Assembly (NCBI RefSeq): GCF_017310035.1
Contig: NZ_CP022296.1
Coordinates: 1,116,001-1,180,000, forward strand
Reading direction: 5' to 3'
Origin: Nocardioides sp. S5
Lineage (GTDB): Bacteria; Actinomycetota; Actinomycetes; Propionibacteriales; Nocardioidaceae
Length of the DNA stretch: 64,000 bases
Numbering within the stretch: the stretch's first letter is position 1; the number at the start of each line of letters is the position of its first letter. The notes beneath the pieces were generated by a model. The model did no database searches, had not been told where the DNA came from, and saw only the letters and a program-made list of their open reading frames with translations. Position numbers and translations under genes: made by a program. This document shows, one piece after another, positions 26,179 to 36,422 of this stretch.

Positions 26179-27175
26179 CCGCACCCCGCGGGGCGGACGC
26201 CCCGACCGGCCCCCAGGGGAGCAGCTCGACGACGCGATCCTGCGGAGCCACCCTGCCTTCAACGCCCTCGAGGTGGCCGCCGAGACCGGCATCACGATCG
26301 AGCAGACCCGGAGGCTGTGGCGCGCGCTGGGCTTTCCCGAGTTCGTCGGCGAGAAGGCCTACACGGCGGCCGACATCGAGGCCGTCTCCACCTTGATGAG
26401 CTTCGTCGACGCCGGGTCCGTGGACTTCGACATGGCCGTCAACCTGACCCGCGGCGTCGGGCAGACCATGGCCCGCCTCGCCGACTGGGAGGTCTCGACG
26501 CTCGTGAGCCGCGTCGAGGAGATGGAGGCCGGCGACGAGGCCACCGGCTCGCGCATCGGCTCGGCCCTGCGCCTGATCAACGACGTGAACCCGCCCTTCG
26601 AGCGGCTGCTGATCTATGCCTGGCGCCGCCACCTCGCCGCGGCCGTGGGTCGCATCGAGGCCATGGGCGCCAAGGACGAGGACCTGCACACCATCGACGT
26701 CAGCGTCGGCTTCGCCGACCTGGTGTCCTTCACCGCCCTGTCCAACACCCTCGACCGCGACGAGATCGGCGACCTGGTCGAGGTCTTCGAGAGCCGCTGC
26801 CAGGACGTGGTGGCGCGCTACGCCGGGCGCATCATCAAGAGCCTGGGCGACTCGGTGCTCTTCGTGACCAACGACGCCGAGGACGCGGTCGCGGTGGCCG
26901 AGGGGATCATCAACGTCATCGGCCGCGACCCCAAGATGCCCGACGTACGCCTCGGCCTGGCCAGCGGACCGGTGGTGCAGCGCCTCGGCGACATCTTCGG
27001 CCCACCGGTCAACATGGCCGCCCGGCTGACGCAGGTGGCGCGCCGCAACCGGCTCATCGTCGACCAGAACACCGCCGACCTGCTGCCGGCGACCGACTGG
27101 GAGAGCCGGCGCCTGCCGGCCCGCCCGGTGCGGGGCTTCGGGCTCGTCGAGCCGGTCGCCGTACGCCGCCGCTGA
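26168..27175 (+). CDS. Class III adenylate/guanylate cyclase
   Basis: 335 residues from the ATG at 26168 (a GTG 18 bases upstream is also in frame). The N-terminal 170 residues form a helical regulatory region beginning with a helix-turn-helix-like stretch (EVAAETGITIEQTRRLWRAL). The catalytic domain has both metal aspartates, D184 in GFADLVSF and D228 in KSLGDSVLF, the purine lysine 224, and GDIFGPPVNMAARL with the family's aspartate, asparagine and arginine. It appears fully competent for cyclic nucleotide synthesis. The layout resembles mycobacterial Rv2212, from memory. A hairpin follows the gene. Confidence 0.92.
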   Translation: MAPDRTPRGGRPDRPPGEQLDDAILRSHPAFNALEVAAETGITIEQTRRLWRALGFPEFVGEKAYTAADIEAVSTLMSFVDAGSVDFDMAVNLTRGVGQTMARLADWEVSTLVSRVEEMEAGDEATGSRIGSALRLINDVNPPFERLLIYAWRRHLAAAVGRIEAMGAKDEDLHTIDVSVGFADLVSFTALSNTLDRDEIGDLVEVFESRCQDVVARYAGRIIKSLGDSVLFVTNDAEDAVAVAEGIINVIGRDPKMPDVRLGLASGPVVQRLGDIFGPPVNMAARLTQVARRNRLIVDQNTADLLPATDWESRRLPARPVRGFGLVEPVAVRRR

Positions 27176-27189
27176 CGCGCGGACGGCCC

Positions 27190-27216
27190 TGCCCGGTGGA
27201 CTGGACCACCCGGGCA
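27190..27216 (+). terminator. Hairpin after the cyclase gene
   Basis: TGCCCGGTGG pairs with CCACCCGGGCA with one bulged base around a six-base loop, followed by ATTT. It lies 14 bases beyond the cyclase stop and 51 bases before the winged-helix gene, fitting a transcription terminator. Confidence 0.6.
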
Positions 27217-27267
27217 ATTTCGGCCATACGGGCCCGCCGACAGGGGTGCCGTCCCTACCGTCGGCCC

Positions 27268-27585
27268 GTGTTGGCTGTGCAGGACGTACGACTGGATCCG
27301 ACCACGCGGCAGGTGTGGCGGGGCGAGCGCGAGATCAGGCTCTCGCGCAAGGAGTTCCAGCTCCTCCATGCGCTGATGGCGCGCCCGGGCGACATCGTCA
27401 CGCGCGGCGAGCTGATGGCGGACGTGTGGCAGACGTCGTTCTACACCAACTCCAAGACCATCGACGTCCACCTCGGCTGGCTGCGCCGCAAGCTCGACGA
27501 CGACCCGCGCAACCCCACCCTGATCACCACGCACCGCGGACGCGGGCTGCGCTTCGAGACCGCCCAGGACACGGTCGCGAGCTGA
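27268..27585 (+). CDS. Stand-alone OmpR/PhoB-type winged-helix DNA-binding protein
   Basis: 105 residues that consist only of the effector domain of an OmpR-type regulator: REIRLSRKEFQLLHALMARP, VTRGELMADVW, NSKTIDVHLGWLRRKLDDDP and ITTHRGRGLRFE. There is no receiver domain and none is encoded nearby. The start is ambiguous between GTG 27268, TTG 27271 and GTG 27277. It lies 31 bases ahead of purK and may be co-transcribed with it. Target genes are unknown. Confidence 0.85.
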   Translation: MLAVQDVRLDPTTRQVWRGEREIRLSRKEFQLLHALMARPGDIVTRGELMADVWQTSFYTNSKTIDVHLGWLRRKLDDDPRNPTLITTHRGRGLRFETAQDTVAS

Positions 27586-27616
27586 GCGTCGGCAGTCCTT
27601 CTATAGGCTCGCCGTC

Positions 27617-28786
27617 GTGTCCTCGCCAGGTCAGCACCGTGCCCCCACGCTCGCCGTCATCGGGGGAGGCCAGCTGGCCCGGATGATGGCGCAACCCGCG
27701 ATCGCGCTCGGGCTGCCGTTGCGGCTGCTCGCCGAGGCCGAGGGCGTCTCCGCCGCCCAGGTCATCCCCGACCAGCTCGTCGGCGACTACACCGACCTGC
27801 CGACCCTGCGCCGCGTCACCGAGGGCGCCAGCGTCGTCACCTTCGACCACGAGCACGTCCCCACCGACCACCTCCACGCACTCGAGGCCGACGGGGTCGC
27901 CGTACGCCCCGGCCCGGGCGCGCTGGTGCACGCCCAGGACAAGGCCGTCATGCGCCGGCGGCTCGCCGAGCTCGACGTGCCGTGCCCCCGCAACGCCGTG
28001 GTCACCTCGGTCGCCGACGTCGAGGCGTTCGGGCTGCCGTGCGTCCTCAAGACCACGCGGGGCGGCTACGACGGCAAGGGCGTGTGGGTGGTCCGCGCCC
28101 TCGACGAGGCGCAGGTCGCCTTCGACGCCGCGGCCGCGGCCGGCGTGGAGGTGCTGGCCGAGGAGCTCGTCGACTTCCGCCGCGAGCTCTCCGCCCTCGT
28201 CGCCCGCTCGCCCAGCGGGCAGGCGGCGGCCTACCCCGTCGTCGCCTCCACCCAGCTCGACGGCATCTGCCACGAGGTGATCGCCCCTGCGCCCGACCTG
28301 GAGCCCGCCCTGGCCGGTGAGGCGCAGGAGATCGCCCTGTGCGTCGCCGGTGCGCTCGACGTCACGGGCATCCTCGCCGTCGAGCTCTTCGAGACGACCG
28401 ACGGCCGGATCCTGGTCAACGAGCTGGCGATGCGCCCCCACAACACCGGCCACTGGAGCCAGGACGGCGCCGTGACGTCCCAGTTCGAGAATCATCTCCG
28501 CGCCGTCATGGACCTCCCGCTGGGTTCGCCGGCCCCGCGCTCGCGCTGGACCGTGATGGTCAACATCCTCGGCGGACCCACCGACAGCGGCCATCTCTAC
28601 GACGGTCTGCCCCACGCGATGGCCCGTGACCCGCACCTGCGGGTGCACTTCTACGGCAAGGACCTGCGACCGGGCCGCAAGGTCGGCCACGTCAATGCCT
28701 TCGGCGACGACCTCGACGACTGCCTCGAGCGCGCGCGGCACGCCGCCGCGTGGTTCCGCGGCGACCTCGGCAACGAAAGTGAGTGA
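27617..28786 (+). CDS. purK: 5-(carboxyamino)imidazole ribonucleotide synthase
   Basis: 389 residues of the PurK ATP-grasp family: [20 protein letters not shown] at the N-terminus, [30 protein letters not shown], and [15 protein letters not shown] near the metal site. It converts AIR, bicarbonate and ATP into N5-CAIR in purine synthesis. The GTG start is just after the winged-helix gene. purE follows four bases downstream. Confidence 0.97.
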   Translation: MSSPGQHRAPTLAVIGGGQLARMMAQPAIALGLPLRLLAEAEGVSAAQVIPDQLVGDYTDLPTLRRVTEGASVVTFDHEHVPTDHLHALEADGVAVRPGPGALVHAQDKAVMRRRLAELDVPCPRNAVVTSVADVEAFGLPCVLKTTRGGYDGKGVWVVRALDEAQVAFDAAAAAGVEVLAEELVDFRRELSALVARSPSGQAAAYPVVASTQLDGICHEVIAPAPDLEPALAGEAQEIALCVAGALDVTGILAVELFETTDGRILVNELAMRPHNTGHWSQDGAVTSQFENHLRAVMDLPLGSPAPRSRWTVMVNILGGPTDSGHLYDGLPHAMARDPHLRVHFYGKDLRPGRKVGHVNAFGDDLDDCLERARHAAAWFRGDLGNESE

Positions 28787-28790
28787 GCAG

Positions 28791-29324
28791 ATGGACGACA
28801 CCGCCGCGACCCCGAAGGTCGCCATCGTCATGGGCTCGGACTCCGACTGGCCCGTCATGCAGGCCGCCGGGGAGGTCCTGAGCGAGCTCGGCATCGCCTG
28901 GGAGGCCGACGTCGTCTCCGCCCACCGGATGCCGACCGAGATGGTCGCGTGGGGCCAGCAGGCCCACACGCGCGGCCTGTCGGTCGTCATCGCCGGCGCC
29001 GGCGGAGCGGCCCACCTGCCGGGCATGCTGGCCTCGCTCACCCCGCTGCCGGTGATCGGCGTCCCGGTGCCGCTGAAGTACCTCGACGGCATGGACTCGC
29101 TGCTCTCGATCGTGCAGATGCCCGGCGGCATCCCGGTCGCGACCGTCGCGATCGGCAACGCCAAGAACGCCGGCATCCTCGCCGCCCGGATCCTGGGCAC
29201 CAGCGACCCCGACCTCCAGCAGCGCCTCGTCGACTACCAGGCCGCGCTCGCCGACACCGCCCACGCCAAGGGCGACGTCGTACGCCGTGCGGCTGCCGGG
29301 GACACCCGGCGCGTGGGCTTCTAG
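28791..29324 (+). CDS. purE: N5-CAIR mutase (PurE class I)
   Basis: 177 residues with the PurE signatures [25 protein letters not shown] and [19 protein letters not shown], plus [20 protein letters not shown] and [17 protein letters not shown]. It rearranges N5-CAIR to CAIR, the step after PurK, whose gene is directly upstream. The last four bases overlap the convergent arfB gene. Confidence 0.97.
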   Translation: MDDTAATPKVAIVMGSDSDWPVMQAAGEVLSELGIAWEADVVSAHRMPTEMVAWGQQAHTRGLSVVIAGAGGAAHLPGMLASLTPLPVIGVPVPLKYLDGMDSLLSIVQMPGGIPVATVAIGNAKNAGILAARILGTSDPDLQQRLVDYQAALADTAHAKGDVVRRAAAGDTRRVGF

Positions 29325-29755
29325 TCCCGGTCCCGCACCCGCCCGCGCAGGGCCTTGGTGCCGGCGCGCTCCTTCTTCGCGCGCAGCCGCCGCTCCTTCG
29401 AGCCGCGCGTCGGCCGGGTCTTGCGCCGCGGCGGGGGTGGGGGAGCCAGTGCCTCACGGAGCATCTCGGCGAGGCGCTCGCGCGCGGCGACGCGGTTGCG
29501 GTGCTGCGAGCGGTGCTCGGAGGCCGCGATCGCGATCCGTCCGTCGGGCCAGCGCCGCAGCGCGCGCGTGCGCTGGGTGTCGGTGAGGGCCGTGGTGGAG
29601 GTGAGGTCCAGCTCGAGCTCGACGCGCGAGTCGGAGGTGTTGACCGACTGCCCGCCGGGCCCGGGTGAGCGGGAGAACCGCTCGACGAGGTCGGCGGCGG
29701 GCACGACCAGACCCTCGGGCAGGCCCGGGCCGGCCGGGACGTGGAGGTCGCGCAT
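29321..29755 (-). CDS. arfB: Peptidyl-tRNA hydrolase ArfB (ribosome rescue)
   Basis: 144 residues with the release-factor catalytic motif in [20 protein letters not shown] (GGQ near residue 35) and a basic C-terminal tail ([19 protein letters not shown]) that in this family enters the empty mRNA channel. There is no codon-recognition domain. It should free stalled ribosomes that lack a stop codon. It is convergent with purE, overlapping it by four bases. Confidence 0.93.
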   Translation of the reverse strand: MRDLHVPAGPGLPEGLVVPAADLVERFSRSPGPGGQSVNTSDSRVELELDLTSTTALTDTQRTRALRRWPDGRIAIAASEHRSQHRNRVAARERLAEMLREALAPPPPPRRKTRPTRGSKERRLRAKKERAGTKALRGRVRDRD

Positions 29756-29822
29756 ACCCCCATTATGGGATGGAGCAGAGTGTGGCTTGACGCCTCCAGC
29801 GCGAGCGAGCACCGTCTCCCTC

Positions 29823-31064
29823 ATGGGGGACGCACGGGTCGGCATCGTCGGGGGCGGCATCCTCGGCGTCGCGATCGCGCGCGAGGTCGTACGACGTCGC
29901 CCGGGCACCGAGGTGGTGGTCCTCGAGAAGGAGGACCGCCTCGCCGCGCACCAGACCGGGCACAACTCCGGCGTCGTGCACGCGGGCATCTACTACAAGC
30001 CCGGCAGCCTCAAGGCCGAGCTGTGCACCCGCGGTCGCGGCCTGCTGCGCGACTTCTGCGCCGAGCACGCGATCCCCTACGTCGAGTGCGGCAAGCTCGT
30101 CGTGGCCGTCGACGCGGGCGAGATGAGTCGCTTCGACACCCTCGAGCGGACCGCCACGGACAACCGGGTGCCGGGCCTGCGCCGGCTGTCGCCGGAGGAG
30201 ATCCGCGAGGTCGAGCCGCACGCCGTGGGGCTGGCCGCGCTCCACTCGCCGTCCACGGCGATCACCGACTACACCGCCATCACCCGGGCGCTGGGCGACG
30301 AGGTGGTCGCGGCCGGCGGACAGGTGCGCCTCGGCGCGCGCGTGGTCGACATCCGGCGCCGCGGCGACGGCGTCGTGGTCCGCGTCGAGGGCGACCCCGA
30401 GCCGCTCCACCTCGACCACGTCGTGGTGGCCGCCGGTCTCCAGGCCGACCGGGTCTCCTCGATGGTCGACGGCGAGCGGGGACCGGTGATCGTGCCGTTC
30501 CGCGGTGAGTACCTCGGCGTCAGCGAGGCCAAGCAGGACCTCGTGCGTGGCATGGTCTACCCCGTCCCGGACCCGCGCTACCCGTTCCTCGGGGTCCACT
30601 TCACCCGCCGCGTCGGCGGTGGGCTCGAGGTCGGGCCCAACGCCGTGCTGGCCACGCGCCGGGAGGGCTACCGCCGTCGCGACGTCTCGGCCCGCGACCT
30701 GCGCGACGTGCTGTCGTGGCCCGGCTCGTGGCGGCTGGCGCGCGCGCACTGGCGTACGGGCGTCGACGAGGTCGTCGGCTCGGCCTCGCAGCGCGCGTTC
30801 ATGCGCTCGGCCTCGCGCTACGTGCCCGCGATCGGCGTCGACGACGTCTCCCGCGCCGGCAGCGGCGTGCGGGCGCAGGCGGTGGACCGCGACGGCAGCA
30901 TGGTCGACGACTTCCGCATCACCCACGCCGACGGCGTGACGTGCGTGCGCAACGCTCCGTCGCCCGGTGCGACCTCGAGCCTGGCGATCGCGGCGCACGT
31001 CGTGGACGCCACCTGGCCGGGGGAGTCGCGTGGCCGGACGCAGGGGCAGCCGCTCGGCGCCTAG
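29823..31064 (+). CDS. lhgO: L-2-hydroxyglutarate oxidase
   Basis: 413 residues with the FAD-binding start VGIVGGGILGVAIAREV and the LhgO-type stretch HQTGHNSGVVHAGIYYKPGS, then KAELCTRGRGLL, HSPSTAITDYTAI, FRGEYLGVSE and, at the end, RNAPSPGATSSLAIA. It oxidises L-2-hydroxyglutarate to 2-oxoglutarate and passes electrons to the membrane or oxygen. Glutamate dehydrogenase, which also acts on 2-oxoglutarate, lies 1 kb downstream. Confidence 0.92.
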   Translation: MGDARVGIVGGGILGVAIAREVVRRRPGTEVVVLEKEDRLAAHQTGHNSGVVHAGIYYKPGSLKAELCTRGRGLLRDFCAEHAIPYVECGKLVVAVDAGEMSRFDTLERTATDNRVPGLRRLSPEEIREVEPHAVGLAALHSPSTAITDYTAITRALGDEVVAAGGQVRLGARVVDIRRRGDGVVVRVEGDPEPLHLDHVVVAAGLQADRVSSMVDGERGPVIVPFRGEYLGVSEAKQDLVRGMVYPVPDPRYPFLGVHFTRRVGGGLEVGPNAVLATRREGYRRRDVSARDLRDVLSWPGSWRLARAHWRTGVDEVVGSASQRAFMRSASRYVPAIGVDDVSRAGSGVRAQAVDRDGSMVDDFRITHADGVTCVRNAPSPGATSSLAIAAHVVDATWPGESRGRTQGQPLGA

Positions 31065-31074
31065 GGTCGGTGCC

Positions 31075-32070
31075 ATGACCACGCGCTGGGGAATCGCCGC
31101 GACCGGCCGGATGGCCGCCGCCTTCACCTCCGACCTCGCCCTGCTCCCCGACGCGGAGGTCGCCTTCGTCGGCAGCCGCTCGCGGGAGTCGGCCGCCGAC
31201 TTCGCCGGACGGTTCGGGGCCGGCGCCTCGGGCACGTACGCCGACCTCGTCGCGGCCGGTCGTGCCGGTGACGTCGACGTCGTCTACGTCGCGACACCGC
31301 ACCCCCAGCACCACGCGCTGGCCCTCGCCGCGATCGAGGCGGGCACGCCGCTGCTGGTCGAGAAGGCTTTCACCGCCACCCTCGCCGGCGCCGAGGAGGT
31401 CGTCGCCGCGGCCCGCGCCGCCGAGGTCTTCTGCATGGAGGCGATGTGGACCCGCTTCCAGCCGGCGGTGGCGCACGTGCGGGAGCTGGTCGCGGCAGGC
31501 GAGATCGGCGACGTCGTGCTGGTGCAGGCCGACTTCGGCGCCCACCGCGCCTTCGACCCGGACAGCCGGCTCTTCGACCTGACCCTGGGCGGCGGCTCCG
31601 TGCTCGACCTCGGCGTCTACCCGATCTCGCTGGCCCAGCACCTGCTGGGCCGCCCGGACCGGGTCATCGCGACCGGCACCCTCTACCCCAACGGCGCGGA
31701 CGCGTCCGCCGCGATCCACCTCGCGTGGGCCGACGGCCGCGCCGCGGCGCTGACCTGCTCGCTGGCCAGCTCGACGCCGGGCCGCGCGGTCATCGTCGGC
31801 ACGGAGGGCTCCATCGAGCTCGAGCCGCCCTTCCACCACCCCGAGCGCGTCGTCGTACGCCGCAACGGGGAGGAGCCGAAGGCGATCGAGCGCCCGGCGA
31901 CCGGGCGCGGCTACGTCCACCAGGCCGAGGAGGTGCAGCGCTGCCTCGCCGCCGGGCTCACCGAGAGCCCGGTCATGCCGCTCGCCGACACCCTCGACGT
32001 CCAGTGGGTGCTGGAGGAGTGCCTGGACCAGCTCGGTATCGCGATGTCCGAGGCGCCGGTCGAGCTGTGA
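31075..32070 (+). CDS. Gfo/Idh/MocA family oxidoreductase
   Basis: 331 residues. The N-terminal Rossmann fold begins TTRWGIAATGRMAAAFT and has the dinucleotide-handling EKAFTATLAGAEEVV (EK motif about residue 95). The second half carries the family's substrate region MEAMWTRFQPAVAHVREL and GGGSVLDLGVYPISLAQHLL. It should oxidise or reduce a sugar, polyol or trans-dihydrodiol with NAD(P); the substrate is unknown. It starts ten bases after lhgO. Confidence 0.9.
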   Translation: MTTRWGIAATGRMAAAFTSDLALLPDAEVAFVGSRSRESAADFAGRFGAGASGTYADLVAAGRAGDVDVVYVATPHPQHHALALAAIEAGTPLLVEKAFTATLAGAEEVVAAARAAEVFCMEAMWTRFQPAVAHVRELVAAGEIGDVVLVQADFGAHRAFDPDSRLFDLTLGGGSVLDLGVYPISLAQHLLGRPDRVIATGTLYPNGADASAAIHLAWADGRAAALTCSLASSTPGRAVIVGTEGSIELEPPFHHPERVVVRRNGEEPKAIERPATGRGYVHQAEEVQRCLAAGLTESPVMPLADTLDVQWVLEECLDQLGIAMSEAPVEL

Positions 32071-32121
32071 GCACGTTCAGGACCCGGACGCCGGCCGGCC
32101 GCGGTGGAGCGCCCTGACTAG

Positions 32122-33477
<1,356 letters not shown>

Positions 33478-33496
33478 GCCCGTCCCTCCTCGTCGA

Positions 33497-33928
33497 TCAG
33501 CGACCGCGCCTGCGCCACTCGATGGCGGGGCAGGTGTCCATGACCATCGCGACGCCCGCACCGGTGGTGCGGGCGAAGGCGTCCTCGTCGACCACGCCGA
33601 GCTGGAACCACACCCCTGCCGCGCCGATCGCCACGGCCTGGTCGGCGAACTCGCCGGCCGCCTCGGAGCGTCGGAAGACGTCGACCACGTCGATGGGGAA
33701 CGGGACGTCGGCCAGGGTGGCGTACCCCTGCTCGCCCAGCACCGGGGGCGCCTCGGGGTCCGCGAACGAGGGGTGGATCGGCACCACCTTCTTGCCGCGC
33801 TCCTGCAGCAGCGAGGCGATCGAGTACGCCGTGCGCGACGGGTCGCCGGAGAGGCCGACGACGGCCCACGTCCGAGCCTCGTCGAGCATCCGGTCGATCG
33901 TCGCGGGGTCCTGCCAGCTCGAGCTCAT
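33497..33928 (-). CDS. CoA-binding domain protein (YccU-like)
   Basis: 143 residues with a Rossmann-type CoA-binding fold: TWAVVGLSGDPSRTAYSIA, KVVPIHPSFADPEAP, DVVDVFRRSEAAGEFADQA and GAAGVWFQLGVVDEDAFA. It resembles the CoA-binding domain of succinyl-CoA synthetase alone and has no catalytic partner. Its role is unknown. It is transcribed away from the secreted-protein gene. Confidence 0.9.
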   Translation of the reverse strand: MSSSWQDPATIDRMLDEARTWAVVGLSGDPSRTAYSIASLLQERGKKVVPIHPSFADPEAPPVLGEQGYATLADVPFPIDVVDVFRRSEAAGEFADQAVAIGAAGVWFQLGVVDEDAFARTTGAGVAMVMDTCPAIEWRRRGR

Positions 33929-34034
33929 GGAGCCACGGTAGCTCCGGACGACGACGTCACCGTGCGGCAGTCGACCGGGTGTGGGTACCGGCCGGTAGGA
34001 ACATCAGCGTTTCTCGAGTGCCCGGCGAGACCCA

Positions 34035-34063
34035 TGTGGTGGGATGAGCCCCGTCACACCACA
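34035..34063 (+). other. Small inverted repeat in the leader of the secreted-protein gene
   Basis: TGTGGTG at 34035-34041 pairs with CACCACA at 34057-34063, 20 bases before the ATG and just ahead of the GAGGGGAA ribosome site. It could be a leader hairpin or an operator. The 155-base gap holds nothing else I can name. Confidence 0.35.
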
Positions 34064-34083
34064 CCACGAGGGGAACTTCCTAC

Positions 34084-35007
34084 ATGCTCCACACTGCAAC
34101 CCGGCGCCTCGGCGCCGTCGCTGCCGCCGGCGCCCTGGGCGCCAGCGCACTCGTCGCCCTCGCCGCGCCCGCTGCGCAGGCAGCCACCGCGGCGACCACC
34201 TACACCTGCACGTTCCCGGCCCTGGGCGCCCGGGACATCCCGGTCTCCATCACGGCCACCCTGCCGCCGGCGGCCAATGCGGGCCTCGACGCCCCGGCCA
34301 TCCCGGTGCTCCTGAGCGTGACGCTCCCCGGTGACGTGGTCGACGCCGCCAAGGGCCTGTTCCAGGCCACCAGCATCGGTGGATTCTCGAACGACATGGT
34401 CGCCACGCTCGACGAGCTGTCCTCCGCGGACACGGCCGACCTGCCTCTGCAGAACGCGCGCTTCCCGCAGACCGCGGTGCCGACGACGCCCAACACGGCG
34501 CTGACGCTCAACACTCCGAACCCGCTTGCCACCCCGGGTGCGGTCCCGGCCTCGACCGTGCCGGTCAGCCTGCCGGGCGCTGGCACGTACGACATCGTCG
34601 TGCCGTCGGCGTTCAAGTTCACCGCCACCAAGCAGGGTGACGTGACGATGCTGGCCGACGTCCCGTGTGCGCTCAAGGCCGGTTCGGCGTCGAGCCTCGG
34701 CTCGATCATCCTGGCCGAGAACGAGTCGACCACGGAGGCCGAGCCCACCAAGAAGGTCACCCCCCTCGGCCAGAAGACCAAGCTCAAGGTCGTCGTGGAC
34801 GCCGACAACGAGGTGCCCGCCGGCAAGGTCAAGGTCATGAAGGGCAAGAAGGTGCTTGGCAAGGGCACCCTGAACGCCAAGGGCAAGGTCAAGGTCACGC
34901 TGAAGAAGGCGCTGCCCGCGGGCAAGACCAAGGTCAAGGTGCTCTACCTCGGCGACGACTTCACCGCGAAGTCGAAGGACAAGAAGGTCGTGATCCGGGT
35001 CCGCTGA
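34084..35007 (+). CDS. Secreted protein with lysine-rich Ig-like C-terminus
   Basis: 307 residues. A signal peptide ends near AAPAAQA (about residue 37). The mature part begins TTYTCTFPALGARDIPVSI, the type of beginning seen in actinobacterial DUF6801 secreted proteins. The last 80 residues, after KKVTPLGQKTKLKVVV, are a beta-rich Ig-like repeat with a very high lysine content (KVKVMKGKKVLGKGTLNAKG). It is exported and probably stays at the wall, where the basic domain could bind anionic polymers. Function unknown. A hairpin terminator follows. Confidence 0.85.
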   Translation: MLHTATRRLGAVAAAGALGASALVALAAPAAQAATAATTYTCTFPALGARDIPVSITATLPPAANAGLDAPAIPVLLSVTLPGDVVDAAKGLFQATSIGGFSNDMVATLDELSSADTADLPLQNARFPQTAVPTTPNTALTLNTPNPLATPGAVPASTVPVSLPGAGTYDIVVPSAFKFTATKQGDVTMLADVPCALKAGSASSLGSIILAENESTTEAEPTKKVTPLGQKTKLKVVVDADNEVPAGKVKVMKGKKVLGKGTLNAKGKVKVTLKKALPAGKTKVKVLYLGDDFTAKSKDKKVVIRVR

Positions 35008-35025
35008 CCCCCTCGCAGCCTTCGA

Positions 35026-35060
35026 ACGCCCGGTCGGTGCCCTCGGCGCCGGCCGGGCGT
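35026..35060 (+). terminator. Hairpin after the secreted-protein gene
   Basis: ACGCCCGG at 35026-35033 pairs perfectly with CCGGGCGT at 35053-35060, with further GC pairing possible in the loop, starting 19 bases past the stop codon. It probably ends this transcript before the acyl-CoA dehydrogenase gene. Confidence 0.65.
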
Positions 35061-35137
35061 CCGACATCTCCGGACGTGGTCATGGCCACACCGTGGAGCT
35101 CTGCCCCTCAAAGCTTGGACGTCCTACAATTCCGACC

Positions 35138-36310
35138 ATGAGCGAGTTCCCCCTCTACGCCCTTTCCGAGGAGCACCAGGCCATCCGCGAGGCGGTCCGC
35201 GCCGTGGCCGACGCCAAGATCGCGCCGTTCGCGGCGGCGGTCGACGAGGAGGCGCGCTACCCCCACGAGGCGGCCGAGGCGCTGCTCGCCTCCGACTTCC
35301 ACGCCCCGCACGTGCCCGAGGCCTACGGCGGCGCCGGCGCGGACGCGCTGGCCACCGTGCTGGTGATCGAGGAGGTCGCCCGTGCGTGCGTGTCGTCCTC
35401 GCTGATCCCCGCGGTCAACAAGCTCGGTTCGCTGCCGGTGCAGATCGCCGGGTCGGAGGAGCTCAAGCAGAAGTACCTCGGCGCCCTGGCGAGCGGCGAG
35501 GGTGGCTTCTCCTACTGCCTCTCCGAGCCCGACGCCGGCTCCGACGCCGGTGGCATGAAGACCCGCGCGGTGCGCGACGGCGACGAGTGGGTCATCGACG
35601 GCGTGAAGCGTTGGATCACCAATGCCGGCGAGTCGGAGTTCTACACCGTCATGGCCGTCACCGACACCGAGAAGAAGACCCGCGGAGGCATTTCCGCCTT
35701 CGTGGTCGAGAAGTCCGATGCGGGCGTCTCCTTCGGTGCACCGGAGAAGAAGCTCGGCATCAAGGGCTCCCCGACGCGGGAGGTCTACTTCGACAAGGTC
35801 CGCCTCCCTGCCGACCGGATGATCGGCGAGGAGGGCACCGGCTTCGCGACCGCGATGCAGACCCTCGACCACACCCGCGTCACCATCGCCGCCCAGGCCG
35901 TCGGCGTCGCCCAGGGGGCGCTGGACTACGCGCTGGACTACGCCAAGGAGCGCCAGCAGTTCGGGAAGTCGATCGCCGACTTCCAGGGGCTGCAGTTCAT
36001 GCTCGCCGACATGGGCATGAAGATCGAGGCCGCGCGCCAGATGACGTACGCCGCCGCCGGTCGCTCCGAGCGCGGCGACGACGACCTCACCTTCTTCGGC
36101 GCGGCGGCCAAGTGCTTCGCCTCCGACGTCGCGATGGAGGTCACCGTCAACGCCGTGCAGGTGCTCGGCGGCTACGGCTTCACCCGCGACTACCCGGTCG
36201 AGCGGATGATGCGCGACGCCAAGATCACCCAGATCTACGAGGGCACCAACCAGGTCCAGCGGATCGTGATGGCACGCCAGCTCCTTGCAGGGGTCCAGTC
36301 AGAGCTCTGA
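35138..36310 (+). CDS. fadE25: Acyl-CoA dehydrogenase, FadE25-like
   Basis: 390 residues, close to the length of mycobacterial FadE25. It has SYCLSEPDAGSDAGGMKT, WVIDGVKRWITNAGESEF, YAKERQQFGKSIADFQGLQF and the catalytic glutamate in QIYEGTNQVQRIVMAR. It oxidises an acyl-CoA with FAD. The ATG at 35138 is chosen for the family-like N-terminus (YALSEEHQAIREAVRAV). Its nearness to purK-purE repeats the mycobacterial order. It is distinct from the paralogue at 8920-10116. Confidence 0.9.
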   Translation: MSEFPLYALSEEHQAIREAVRAVADAKIAPFAAAVDEEARYPHEAAEALLASDFHAPHVPEAYGGAGADALATVLVIEEVARACVSSSLIPAVNKLGSLPVQIAGSEELKQKYLGALASGEGGFSYCLSEPDAGSDAGGMKTRAVRDGDEWVIDGVKRWITNAGESEFYTVMAVTDTEKKTRGGISAFVVEKSDAGVSFGAPEKKLGIKGSPTREVYFDKVRLPADRMIGEEGTGFATAMQTLDHTRVTIAAQAVGVAQGALDYALDYAKERQQFGKSIADFQGLQFMLADMGMKIEAARQMTYAAAGRSERGDDDLTFFGAAAKCFASDVAMEVTVNAVQVLGGYGFTRDYPVERMMRDAKITQIYEGTNQVQRIVMARQLLAGVQSEL

Positions 36311-36383
36311 GCGTGAACCGGACCGAGGCACGGGTACGCGCCTGCTCGACCCGCACCTCCCACGTCACGGGCCCATCGATCCA

Positions 36384-36403
36384 GTCGCGCGTCCGGGCGC
36401 GAC
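36384..36403. terminator. Hairpin between convergent genes
   Basis: GTCGCGC and GCGCGAC form a seven-pair stem with a six-base loop, flanked by a looser GGCCC/GGGCC pair. It lies in the 112-base gap between the FadE25-like gene and the DUF1707 gene, which converge, and could stop transcription from both sides. Confidence 0.5.
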
Positions 36404-36422
36404 GGGCCTTCCGTGCTCCAGC

